NCBI GenBank assembly: GCA_044869895.1
Contig: JBIOXZ010000013.1
Span: 1-21,419, forward strand
Origin: AC-69 sp044869895
Lineage (GTDB): Bacteria > Actinomycetota > UBA4738 > HRBIN12
DNA length: 21,419 nucleotides
Reading direction: 5' to 3'
In this document: positions 6,365 through 13,514 of the stretch, piece after piece
Layout of the letters: the number at the start of each line of letters is the position of its first letter
Numbering within the stretch: position 1 is the first letter of the stretch
Notes under the pieces: model-generated
What the model saw: only the letters and a program-made list of their open reading frames with translations
Databases searched by the model: none
What the model was told of the DNA's origin: nothing
Made by a program: the position numbers and the translations under genes

Positions 6365-7123
6365 TCAAATCGGGGGCTCGAACGAGTTCACCAGGCGTAG
6401 CAGCGGCGAGATGACCCGGAGCCAGGCTCCGGTCACGAGCAGCAGGCCGATCGCGACCAGCACCGAGCCCGAGACGCCGGCGATCGCGTGGTAGTGACGC
6501 TGAAGGAAGCCGAGTCGGTCCATCAGCCCGTTGATCCCGAGGCCGATCAACACGAAGGGGACACCCAGGCCCATGGAGAACGCGAACAGCAGGAGGGCGT
6601 TCCTCCCCGGATCCGATTGCGCCGCGGCGAGCGCGAGGATGCCGGCGAGCACCGGTCCGATGCAGGGTGTCCACCCCGCGGCGAACGCCATCCCGAGTGG
6701 GAACGCGGTGGCTCCGCCGGGCCGCACCTTGGTCAGGAGCGGACGGCGCTCCCCGTACAGGGAGGCCGACCCGACCCGGAAGGCGTACAAGAGCAGGAAC
6801 AACCCGACGGCGAGGATGACGAGCCCGGCAACGCGCTGGCCGGTCGTCGACCGGACGATCGGAACGAACACCCCGGCGAACGCTCCGAGGGACGTGAAGA
6901 CGACCGAGAACCCGGCGACGAACAGGATCATCGGGAGGGGGTTTGGGCGAGTGCGCGAAGTATGCGTCCGCGACTGCACGGATCCAGGTCCCTCGCCGGC
7001 GGCCGTGACGAAGGAGAGATACCCGGGCACGAGGGGCAGCACGCACGGTGAAGCGAACGCCACGATCCCCGCCGCGAACGCGAGGAAGGGCGCCCACCAC
7101 GCCGTGAGATCGAACTCGCCCAT
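6365..7123 (-). CDS. ccdA: Cytochrome c biogenesis/thiol-disulfide transporter CcdA
   Basis: The 252-residue polytopic protein shows the two CcdA signature cysteines: C27 in A-S-P-C-V-L-P-L-V-P-G-Y-L-S-F and C154 in G-W-T-P-C-I-G-P-V-L-A. Each lies within a hydrophobic helix; about six helices in total can be traced. CcdA carries reducing equivalents from cytoplasmic thioredoxin to extracytoplasmic thioredoxin-like partners. The TlpA-like gene at the end of the same operon is the obvious partner. I chose the ATG at 7123 because GAGGAAG lies 5 nt upstream and it places the first helix correctly. A GGAAT-N16-CGTCC promoter element lies just upstream (7142-7167). It is followed after 50 nt by the ECF sigma gene. 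Confidence 0.93.
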   Translation of the reverse strand: MGEFDLTAWWAPFLAFAAGIVAFASPCVLPLVPGYLSFVTAAGEGPGSVQSRTHTSRTRPNPLPMILFVAGFSVVFTSLGAFAGVFVPIVRSTTGQRVAGLVILAVGLFLLLYAFRVGSASLYGERRPLLTKVRPGGATAFPLGMAFAAGWTPCIGPVLAGILALAAAQSDPGRNALLLFAFSMGLGVPFVLIGLGINGLMDRLGFLQRHYHAIAGVSGSVLVAIGLLLVTGAWLRVISPLLRLVNSFEPPI

Positions 7124-7141
7124 GGGCTTCCTCGTCTCATC

Positions 7142-7167
7142 GGACGCCTCCTCGTCCCCCCGATTCC
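7142..7167 (-). promoter_or_regulatory. Putative ECF promoter upstream of ccdA
   Basis: Minus strand: GGAAT (7163-7167), 16-nt spacer, CGTCC (7142-7146). The ccdA ATG is at 7123, leaving a short leader that contains the ribosome-binding site. It shares a second stretch with the Mo-oxidoreductase promoter (GAGGAGGCGTCCG). It is divergent from the DUF3179 promoter at 7183-7209, 16 nt away. Confidence 0.8.
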
Positions 7168-7182
7168 CGACATGAACGCCGA

Positions 7183-7209
7183 GGAATCGCACTGGTAGTG
7201 CACGCGTCC
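7183..7209 (+). promoter_or_regulatory. Putative ECF promoter upstream of the DUF3179 pair
   Basis: Plus strand: GGAAT (7183-7187), 17-nt spacer, CGTCC (7205-7209). The first ATG of the DUF3179 lipoprotein is at 7213, so transcription would begin at or next to the start codon, giving a leaderless or nearly leaderless mRNA. Confidence 0.8.
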
Positions 7210-7212
7210 TTG

Positions 7213-8385
7213 ATGATGACTATGACGATGCGGATCCGCGCTCCGGCCCGGTGGCTGACCATGGTCGCGGCACTCACGATTGTGTTGGCTGCGTGTGCGC
7301 AACGGGCTCCCGCGGGCGCGCCGGGGGGTCCCGGCGGGCCGTCCGGCGAGAAGGCCCTGTCGACCCCAAAACCTCTGGTCGACCCCGAGGACATCATCCC
7401 GGGAGGACCCCCACCCGACGGCATCCCCCCGATCGACGACCCGAAGTTCCTCCCGCCCCAGGACGCCACGTTCCTCGCCGACCGTGAGCCGGTACTCGCC
7501 GTGGAGATCGGCGGCGAGGCGAAAGCCTATCCGCTGCAGATCATGACCTGGCACGAGATCGTGAACGATGAGATCGGTGGCGTTCCCGTCTCCGTCACCT
7601 ACTGCCCACTGTGCAACACGGGGATCGCGTTCGAACGGCCGACGATCCACGGCGAGCTGCTCGACTTCGGCACCTCGGGCAAGCTGTACAACTCCAACCT
7701 GGTGATGTACGACCGGCAGACCGAGACGTACTGGGCCCAGGCCACCGGACAGGCGATCCTCGGCGAGCTGGCGGGCGAGCAGCTGACCTTGGTGCCGGCC
7801 CGCATCCTCGCGTTCGGCGATTGGCGGGCCGAGCACCCGGACGGGCTCGTGCTCTCGCGCGACACCGGCCACGAACGTCCGTACGGGGAGAATCCGTACG
7901 CCGGCTACGACAGCTCCGAGCGTCCATTTTTGTTCGCGGGTGAGCCCGACGAACGGCTTCCCGCCACCTCGCGAGTGCTCGGCATAGCCCGGGCGGGCGA
8001 CGTGGTGGCCTTCCCGTACGAGGCCGTCGCGGCGAACGCCGTAGGTGGTTGGGCCGTTGCGACAGAGCGGGTCGACGGCGAACCGGTGGCCGTGTTCTGG
8101 AAGGCGGGCACGGCCTCGGCGCTCGACTCGCAGGAGATCGCCGAGGGGCGTGACGTCGGCGCGATCGCGGCCTACCGGCCAGAGGTAGATGGGCGGCCGC
8201 TCACGTTCGAGGCAAGCACGAACGGTATCGTCGATCGACAGACCGGCAGCGAGTGGAGCATCCTCGGCCGCGCGGTATCCGGGCCGCTCCAAGGCGAGCA
8301 GCTCGTGCCCGAGCTCGCGATCGACAGCTTCTGGTTCGACTGGGCGGCCTTCCACCCCGAGACGCGGATCTACGGACAGGACTGA
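7213..8385 (+). CDS. DUF3179-family lipoprotein
   Basis: About 390 residues. The N-terminus is basic, then hydrophobic, then a lipobox V-L-A-A-C28, so the protein is exported and lipid-anchored. The body matches DUF3179: T-W-H-E-I-V-N-D, Y-C131-P-L-C134-N-T-G, F-G-T-S-G-K-L, S-N-L-V-M-Y-D-R, T-G-Q-A-I and the closing F-W-F-D-W-A-A-F-H-P. The family is uncharacterised; the conserved CxxC suggests a redox or metal site. Four in-frame ATGs cluster at 7213-7230. I prefer 7213 because the putative -10 box ends at 7209; an upstream GTG at 7198 lies inside that promoter and is unlikely. The next gene, also DUF3179, starts 5 nt after the stop. Confidence 0.85.
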   Translation: MMTMTMRIRAPARWLTMVAALTIVLAACAQRAPAGAPGGPGGPSGEKALSTPKPLVDPEDIIPGGPPPDGIPPIDDPKFLPPQDATFLADREPVLAVEIGGEAKAYPLQIMTWHEIVNDEIGGVPVSVTYCPLCNTGIAFERPTIHGELLDFGTSGKLYNSNLVMYDRQTETYWAQATGQAILGELAGEQLTLVPARILAFGDWRAEHPDGLVLSRDTGHERPYGENPYAGYDSSERPFLFAGEPDERLPATSRVLGIARAGDVVAFPYEAVAANAVGGWAVATERVDGEPVAVFWKAGTASALDSQEIAEGRDVGAIAAYRPEVDGRPLTFEASTNGIVDRQTGSEWSILGRAVSGPLQGEQLVPELAIDSFWFDWAAFHPETRIYGQD

Positions 8386-8390
8386 GACGG

Positions 8391-9662
8391 GTGCTTCGTC
8401 TCGGCCATAGGGGATTCAGCCTGGTGGCGATCACCGTCGCGCTGACCGCGGCCCTGATGTTCGGCTTGGTCGGCATCTCGCGCCAAACGCCCCATCTCGA
8501 AGCCCGATCATTGGAGCCCTTGTCACCGGCCGGAGCCCCCGGAGCCCTCCCCAGGCAAGGCCCGCCCGGTTCGAAGCCCGGGTACGACCCGACGGTGGCA
8601 CTGTGCACCGGGAACCGAGCCCGCGAGGCCTTGCTCTACGGCGTCGGCCCCGTATGCGCCCCGTGGGACTCGATCCCGGCAATCGACGCGCCCACCTTCC
8701 GCCCGGCAGATGACGTCGACTTCGTCGCGGCCGATGAGCCGGTGATCGCCCTGGACCTGGGCGGAGAACACCGCGCGTACCCGGTCCAGATCCTCGTCCA
8801 CCACGAGATCGTGAACGATGTTGTCGGCGGCGAGCCGGTGGTGGTGAGCTTCTGCCCCTTGTGTGACAGCGCGGTCGCGTTTTCTCGCCGCGTGGACCAT
8901 CGAACGCTCCGGTTCGGGGTATCCGGGCAGCTCAACTTCGCGAACCTCCTCATGTTCGACCGTGAAACCTTCTCGCTCTGGCGCCAGCTGACCGGGCAGG
9001 CGGTGGAGGGGCCTCTGGAGGGAGTGGAGCTTCGCGCGATCCCCGTCCGCATGGTCCCCTTCGAAGCCTGGGCGGCCGCCCACCCCGCCGGCCTGGTGCT
9101 GGACCAGCCGGAGGGCACCGCCTTCCATTACGGGGTCGATCCGTACCACACCTACGGAATCGACCCGTATCAGACCAGCTTCGCCGTGCGGGATCTCTCG
9201 GTCGACCCACGGCTGCCTCCCAAGTGGCGGGTGGTTGGGGTCGCCACCCGGGACCGCTCAATCGCGTTCCCCTCTCCGACACGTCGATCCGCCGTCGTGG
9301 AGTCCGCACGCCTCGGGCCGACCTTGCTGGTCGCGTTCTTCCAGCGAGGGGTGGGGCTACCGGAGACCACCTACCTGCTCGAAGAAGCTCCGAGGGGATG
9401 GGCGGGCGTTGTCTGGAATGCGCGACATGCCGGCCAGGATCTGCGGTTCGTCGTCCGGCACGGTCGCTTCGTCGAGCGCACGACGGGATCGGTCTTCAGC
9501 TTCTTCGGGCGCGGGCTTCGGGGTCCACTGAAGGGCTTTCGGCTCCGACGCGCTCCCCAGGTCACCGCGTTCTGGTTCGCCTGGTCGGAATTCTACCCTC
9601 GCACGAGGGTCGCACAGTTGCCCGCCAAGCTGCGCCCGAAGCCGAGTTCTCCATCCACGTGA
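8391..9662 (+). CDS. DUF3179-family protein, second copy
   Basis: The 423-residue paralogue of the preceding gene starts with GTG at 8391, 5 nt after the upstream stop, so the two are co-transcribed. An N-terminal hydrophobic segment (about residues 10-28, V-A-I-T-V-A-L-T-A-A-L-M-F-G) acts as a membrane anchor or uncleaved signal; no lipobox is seen. Shared family motifs are H-H-E-I-V-N-D, F-C155-P-L-C158-D-S-A, F-G-V-S-G-Q-L, L-L-M-F-D-R and L-T-G-Q-A-V, ending with F-W-F-A-W-S-E-F-Y-P. It has an insert around residues 60-90 with two extra cysteines (A-L-C and P-V-C). The function is unknown; tandem co-expression suggests a hetero-oligomer or divided specificity, which is inference. Confidence 0.85.
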   Translation: MLRLGHRGFSLVAITVALTAALMFGLVGISRQTPHLEARSLEPLSPAGAPGALPRQGPPGSKPGYDPTVALCTGNRAREALLYGVGPVCAPWDSIPAIDAPTFRPADDVDFVAADEPVIALDLGGEHRAYPVQILVHHEIVNDVVGGEPVVVSFCPLCDSAVAFSRRVDHRTLRFGVSGQLNFANLLMFDRETFSLWRQLTGQAVEGPLEGVELRAIPVRMVPFEAWAAAHPAGLVLDQPEGTAFHYGVDPYHTYGIDPYQTSFAVRDLSVDPRLPPKWRVVGVATRDRSIAFPSPTRRSAVVESARLGPTLLVAFFQRGVGLPETTYLLEEAPRGWAGVVWNARHAGQDLRFVVRHGRFVERTTGSVFSFFGRGLRGPLKGFRLRRAPQVTAFWFAWSEFYPRTRVAQLPAKLRPKPSSPST

Positions 9663-9703
9663 AGGGTGCCGGCCTGGACCGCTTCCCCGCGTAGCCACGA
9701 AAC

Positions 9704-10231
9704 TCAGCTGAGCGGGGTCAAGAACCCGTCGTTGATCCGATTGGTCCAGTTGGCTGTGGCGATCACAACGACCAAGTCGACCACTTGCTCGTTCGCGAAG
9801 ATCTCTCCCAGCGCGTCAAGGTCCCGCTGCTCCACGAGTCCCGGACGGGTCGTGAGGAGATCCGTCAACCGGAGGACGGCCCGCTCCTCGGCACTGAACA
9901 CGTTGCGTCGCGTCCCGCCCGGCTCCTTCATGGCCGAGATCTGCTCCTCCGTCAGTCCTCGCCGCTTGCCCGAAGCGGTGTGGGCGCGCGTTCAGTAGGT
10001 GCACCCGTTAAGGATCGAGACCCGCAGGTAGGCGAGCTCCTTGAGCCTGGCCGGGAGCGCGCTCTCCGCCCAGATCGCGCCCGAGAGCTGGTTGTAGGCG
10101 CGCAGCAGATCGGGCTTGTGCGCGAGCATCTTCACCAGGTTCGAGACAGGCGCCCCGCGCTTCTCCAGCGCCTCGTACATCCTGCGAACTGCGGCGGGAG
10201 CCTGCTCCGGCTCCACCGGTTCGATCAGCAT
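9704..10231 (-). CDS. AhpD-like selenoprotein (CxxU), in-frame UGA at codon 80
   Basis: Read through TGA (9992-9994), the frame gives 175 residues matching the CMD/AhpD peroxidase-like family from end to end. Before the TGA: I-L-N-G-C77-T-Y. After it: T-R-A-H84-T-A, then L-T-E-E-Q-I and a normal C-terminal domain (F-A-N-E-Q-V-V-D-L, I-A-T-A-N-W-T-N-R). The UGA replaces exactly the second cysteine of CxxCxxxH, which is how Cys-to-Sec family members look. A perfect 6-bp hairpin starts 14 nt after the UGA. The start at 10231 has AAGAGGAGG upstream. The gene is last in the lipoprotein/cupredoxin operon, 100 nt downstream. Role inferred: selenol-based peroxide or disulfide chemistry. Alternatives are a nonsense mutation of a Cys codon or a sequencing error; a second case in the window argues against both. 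Confidence 0.85.
9962..9978 (-). promoter_or_regulatory. Candidate bacterial SECIS hairpin
   Basis: On the minus strand CCGCTT and AAGCGG form a perfect 6-bp stem closing a 5-nt CGGGC loop. The stem begins 14 nt after the UGA at 9992-9994, so the loop lies about 20 nt downstream, inside the coding sequence. Bacterial SECIS elements lie in this position and often show G residues in the apical loop. Assignment rests on position and pairing only. Confidence 0.55.
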
Positions 10232-10331
10232 CTCGCCCTCCTCTTCCAGGTCCGTCGAGAGATCCGCAAGCCGAGACGAACTTACCCCGCCAGGCCCTTG
10301 TCGAGGGCCTTCATGACGAAGTTCTGAGGAC

Positions 10332-10796
10332 TCATCCGGGGAGGAAGGCTCCCTGCATTCCCGCCCCCACATGGTACTTGCAGAAGAACGGCAATGGCTG
10401 TGATTCGTTGAGCGACACCTTCACCCTGATGGATCGACCCACGTCGACGTCCCGGTCGATCCCCAGGCTGGGGATGGACAGGTTGTGGAGAGCTTGGCCC
10501 ACGTTCTCCACGGTCACGGTCAGTGTTCCCCGTCCGACCTGGACGCACGTGGGGTCGAAGTAGAAGTCGGCGCCGTCGAGGTGGATGGCGGTTCCGGCGG
10601 CGCGGTGAGTGCCATGGTCGCTCACCTTGCCGGTCAGGCCGGCCGCGGCCTGACAACTCTGCCCCGAATTCGATGGACTGGCAGATGACGCGGGCCCGCC
10701 GCCCGATGCGCTCGATCCGCATGCCGTGAGCACGAGGCTGACCGCGACGACCGCGATCCCCAGCAGCGCAGGCGATCCCCGCTGATCGTCCCTCAC
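10332..10796 (-). CDS. Cupredoxin-like lipoprotein
   Basis: The 154-residue protein has a GTG start at 10796, a hydrophobic leader and a lipobox L-T-A-C26. A Ser/Gly-rich linker leads to a small cupredoxin domain. Type-1 copper ligands are visible: H104 in A-L-H-N-L, then C139-K-Y-H142-V-G-A-G-M147, the C-x2-H-x4-M pattern. A further Cys pair (C48 and C84) may form a disulfide. It is therefore a lipid-anchored extracytoplasmic blue-copper-type protein that could carry electrons. The start overlaps the stop of the upstream lipoprotein by four bases (GTGA). A frameshifted paralogue lies at 17808-18276. An electron-transfer link to the Mo-oxidoreductase upstream is plausible but inferred. Confidence 0.88.
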   Translation of the reverse strand: MRDDQRGSPALLGIAVVAVSLVLTACGSSASGGGPASSASPSNSGQSCQAAAGLTGKVSDHGTHRAAGTAIHLDGADFYFDPTCVQVGRGTLTVTVENVGQALHNLSIPSLGIDRDVDVGRSIRVKVSLNESQPLPFFCKYHVGAGMQGAFLPG

Positions 10797-11629
10797 TGAC
10801 CAACCGTGAAGGTGATCGAGTCGAACACGTCGATCGGGGCGTGGCCGTTGTCGGTGAGCAGCGCGAACAGCGTGTGGGTGCTTCCGGGCTTCAGTCCAAC
10901 GGTGGTGCCGGTGAAGGTACCCGTGCAGCTCATCCCCAGCATCGTGCCCATCCCCATCATGGGCCCGGTCATGGAGTCGATGTTCACGTGCCAGTGGCCG
11001 TAGCCGGGTACGTCGGGCTTGCCCATGAGGCCGCACGACGGTGTGAAGTTGGAGAACTCCACCTTGACCGCAAACGTGCCGGACAGCGTGGCTCCCTCCT
11101 GCGGCTTCACCATCGTGATTGCCGGCTGACCGGTGGTCGCCACGGGGGTGACCTCGGGCTGCGGGTTCTTCGGCCGATACGTGAACGCGATCTCCTCCTC
11201 GTTCTCCAGCACCTCCGCGTGGTCGTCCTGGGCTGGGACGACCTCCAACATGTGCTGTCCGGGCTGGACGCCCAGCATGTTCACACCGGCCGTAGTTGTG
11301 CAGAACATGTCGATCAGCGAGCCGTCGAGCAGGATGTGGTAGTGGCCCACGCCCTCCTTGTCGGGCTTGCCCGCCCAATCGCAGCTGTCGGTGTAGCCGG
11401 AGGTCTTGACCTTCACGTCGAGGGTGTTGGCCGTGAGGACGAACCCGGCCCTGGGCGAGAGGATCTGCACGTGCATGTCCTCTGCTCCGGGCTGCATCAT
11501 CATCTCCTCTTCTGGCGTGCCGGTCGGCTTCGCCTGGGGCGGAGCGGTCGACTCGCCACATGCGGCGCCCACGAGCACGATCAAGCCCACGAGGGCCGGA
11601 ACCCTGAGCACGGATCTGGTGCCGAGCAT
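10793..11629 (-). CDS. Lipoprotein with two tandem His/Cys repeats
   Basis: The 278-residue protein has a leader with lipobox V-G-A-A-C24, a Met/Glu-rich linker (E-E-E-M-M-M-Q) and two related domains. Domain 1 has S-C83-D-W-A-G-K-P-D, G-H96-Y-H98-I-L-L-D and F-C110-T. Domain 2 has S-C199-G-L-M-G-K-P-D, G-H212-W-H214-V-N-I-D and S-C235-T. The conserved C…HxH…C set looks like a metal site or a disulfide-braced fold. The second domain is unusually Met-rich (M-M-G-M-G-T-M-L-G-M), as in copper-handling proteins. The fold resembles DUF4399-like domains, but I am not certain of the family. It overlaps the downstream cupredoxin gene (GTGA). A one-mismatch copy of the ECF promoter lies upstream at 11667-11692. 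Confidence 0.85.
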   Translation of the reverse strand: MLGTRSVLRVPALVGLIVLVGAACGESTAPPQAKPTGTPEEEMMMQPGAEDMHVQILSPRAGFVLTANTLDVKVKTSGYTDSCDWAGKPDKEGVGHYHILLDGSLIDMFCTTTAGVNMLGVQPGQHMLEVVPAQDDHAEVLENEEEIAFTYRPKNPQPEVTPVATTGQPAITMVKPQEGATLSGTFAVKVEFSNFTPSCGLMGKPDVPGYGHWHVNIDSMTGPMMGMGTMLGMSCTGTFTGTTVGLKPGSTHTLFALLTDNGHAPIDVFDSITFTVGQ

Positions 11630-11652
11630 GCGCCATCCCTCCTCGGAGTCTC

Positions 11653-11672
11653 GAGTCCCGTTGAAAGGACTC
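11653..11672. repeat. Inverted repeat over the -10 region of the lipoprotein promoter
   Basis: GAGTCC (11653-11658) and GGACTC (11667-11672) are separated by 8 nt. A further GGAGTC lies at 11645-11650. The right arm covers the presumed -10 box of the promoter at 11667-11692, so it could be an operator or a 5' leader hairpin. Confidence 0.35.
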
Positions 11673-11692
11673 CTGGGAGCCGGTTCGATTCC
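11667..11692 (-). promoter_or_regulatory. Weaker ECF promoter upstream of the HxH lipoprotein operon
   Basis: Minus strand: GGAATC (GGAAT at 11688-11692), 16-nt spacer, AGTCC (11667-11671) in place of CGTCC. It sits between the Mo-oxidoreductase stop (11696-11698) and the lipoprotein start (11629). It is the only one of the eight copies with a mismatch. Confidence 0.5.
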
Positions 11693-11695
11693 GTG

Positions 11696-13297
11696 CTAGA
11701 CCGAGAGGACCCGAACGGCGATGACCGGGTAGCTGCTGGCGCCGTCCGGGTGGGGCGGGGCCCACGCCGACAGCTGGGGGATGCCCTGGCCGTCGAAGGC
11801 CCTGGCGCGGAGCGTGTACGTGCCTGGGGTGGGCGCGGTCCATCGGTACAGCCACCGGACCCAGGTGTACGGGGAGAGCGGGGACTCGAGCGTGGCCCGG
11901 CCCCATGTCTTCCCTGCGTCGGTGGAGACCTCTACGCGAGAGATGCCTCGGTCCCCGGAGAACGCGATGCCGCCGATGGACGTGGGACCCCTGATCGCGG
12001 TGGCGGGTTGGGGGAGGTCGAACCGGCTGGTGGTCTTGACCGCCGCCCGCTTCGACCATCCCCGGACCTCCCAGAACCCCTCGTACGGGCCGCCAACGAC
12101 CTCGATCGAGGTGAGCCACTTGGGGTTCTTCATTCCGAAGGTCCCCAGCGAGAGCAGCCGGGCCGGGAACCCATGGCTTCGTGGCAGCTCGAAACCGTCC
12201 ATACCGAGCGCGATCAGGGTCCTCTCGTCCGTGGCCTGGGACAGAGGAAGGGAGTCCGTGTAACCGTCCGCCGAGCGAAACACCACCTCTACCGCCCCGG
12301 GCTGGACTCCAGCCCGGTTGAGGATCTCGGCCAGAGGGACTCCCTCCCACCGGGCCGTGGAGATCAGCTCTCCGCCCACAGGGTTGCTGATGCATTCAAG
12401 GGTCTGGAACCGCTCTACGGCCGGCATCTGCAGGAGGTCGTCGTAGGAGAGGGCCGACGGCCGACGGACCAGTCCCTTCACCTGTAGGCGCCACTCGGAG
12501 GGGTCGATGGCCGGATCGACGATGGCCTGGTCCACCACGTAGAAGTCGCTGATCGGCGTGATCCTCGGGGTCAGGCCGTCCAGACGGCCGAATGCCGCGT
12601 CGCCTGTGGAGGGAGGCGGAAGGGAGGCCGGGGTGAGCTTCAGGAGACGGATCGGCCGAAGCCGGTCTGCCCGGCCGCCGAAGAGGGAACCGAGATCGGA
12701 CGCGCCCAGCGCGAAGCCGGCGGCCCCCACGCCCAGGGCGACCAGGAGCCGGCGGCGAGCCGGGTCCCGGATGGCCTGCGTTCCCTCACCTGGGTGACGT
12801 GGCGAGCGCATCCCTCGGTGCAGGACCCACCCCCCCACCAGGGGCGCCGGCAACGTGGCGGTGGCGAAGGCCATCCGACTGAGGGAGTACGGCTCAGGCC
12901 GGTACAGGAGCGACCAGCCCGCCCACAGGACCAGATACGTCGCTCCCGCGTACCAACGGCCGCCGAGCGCCCGGATCGATCGGCCGGCGACGAGGCCGAG
13001 CAGGGCTCCAGCGGCCAGGATCGTTGCTGCCGCGGCGGCGGCCGCGAGCGGAAGCGTCAGTTTCCCCAGCCGCTCGATGAAGAACGTATCGATACGGCCG
13101 GGTATCAGGCGTACGATCGTCTGGAGCGCGGCCAGCGGGGCGAACGGGATCGCCCGCCAAGCCAGGTGAAGCAGGGCGAGCGCGAGGAGCATGCTCGCCG
13201 CGCCGGCCACGCCGGCGATGGCTCGATCCGGGAGTGACGGAGGAGCCGACCCGCTGCGTTCGGGCCGGCCCTCTCCGGGGACCCTCTCAGGCGACAT
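11696..13297 (-). CDS. Molybdopterin-dependent oxidoreductase (sulfite oxidase family) with N-terminal membrane domain
   Basis: The 533-residue protein starts with four to five hydrophobic helices (about residues 25-160). A membrane/Tat-like segment R-R-R-L-L-V-A-L-G-V-G follows at about 181-200, then a sulfite-oxidase-type Mo-cofactor domain. The presumed Mo ligand is C302 in L-E-C-I-S-N-P-V-G-G. Downstream are G-V-P-L-A-E-I-L, G-M-K-N-P-K-W-L and a C-terminal Ig-like dimerisation domain (V-S-T-D-A-G-K-T-W). The family includes sulfite dehydrogenases and the periplasmic methionine-sulfoxide reductase MsrP; which substrate applies here is open. I chose ATG 13297, a few nt after the putative -10 box of a GGAAT-N17-CGTCC promoter (13308-13334). 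An in-frame ATG at 13321 would lie inside that promoter. Confidence 0.9.
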   Translation of the reverse strand: MSPERVPGEGRPERSGSAPPSLPDRAIAGVAGAASMLLALALLHLAWRAIPFAPLAALQTIVRLIPGRIDTFFIERLGKLTLPLAAAAAAATILAAGALLGLVAGRSIRALGGRWYAGATYLVLWAGWSLLYRPEPYSLSRMAFATATLPAPLVGGWVLHRGMRSPRHPGEGTQAIRDPARRRLLVALGVGAAGFALGASDLGSLFGGRADRLRPIRLLKLTPASLPPPSTGDAAFGRLDGLTPRITPISDFYVVDQAIVDPAIDPSEWRLQVKGLVRRPSALSYDDLLQMPAVERFQTLECISNPVGGELISTARWEGVPLAEILNRAGVQPGAVEVVFRSADGYTDSLPLSQATDERTLIALGMDGFELPRSHGFPARLLSLGTFGMKNPKWLTSIEVVGGPYEGFWEVRGWSKRAAVKTTSRFDLPQPATAIRGPTSIGGIAFSGDRGISRVEVSTDAGKTWGRATLESPLSPYTWVRWLYRWTAPTPGTYTLRARAFDGQGIPQLSAWAPPHPDGASSYPVIAVRVLSV

Positions 13298-13307
13298 CCA
13301 CCGAACC

Positions 13308-13334
13308 GGACGCCTCCTCATCGTTCCCGATTCC
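13308..13334 (-). promoter_or_regulatory. Putative ECF promoter upstream of the Mo-oxidoreductase
   Basis: Minus strand: GGAAT (13330-13334), 17-nt spacer, CGTCC (13308-13312). The chosen ATG at 13297 follows within 11 nt, so the mRNA would be almost leaderless. The rest of the 217-nt divergent gap to the gene at 13515 shows nothing I recognise. Confidence 0.8.
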
Positions 13335-13514
13335 CAGGGTCTCTCAGCCGGCACCGAAGCGGAGCTCGGCTGTTGTGTCATCAATAGGGCCCTGCTCAGA
13401 GAGCGCGCGGAGTGGGTCGATGAGGTGACGATGTTCGGATCGCAGACCCCGGCACCCCTTACGCTGGTGTCGAGCGGCGCCAGACGGGCGCCGAACGACG
13501 TCGGGAGCTGTCCG

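Noticed and set aside
7198..7212. GTG at 7198 as the start of the first DUF3179 gene
   Set aside because: It would place the start codon inside the spacer of the putative promoter; ATG 7213 gives a normal signal peptide.
10282..10335. A 17-codon frame overlapping the cupredoxin stop (ATGA), starting M-S-P-Q-N-F
   Set aside because: It is coupled by position but too short to judge, with no known match; it may be leader sequence for the selenoprotein gene.
13191..13514. Upstream extension of the second selenoprotein frame
   Set aside because: The frame stays open but the sequence matches no family and overlaps the opposite Mo-oxidoreductase gene and its promoter; the ATG at 13515 has a ribosome-binding site and fits the family length.
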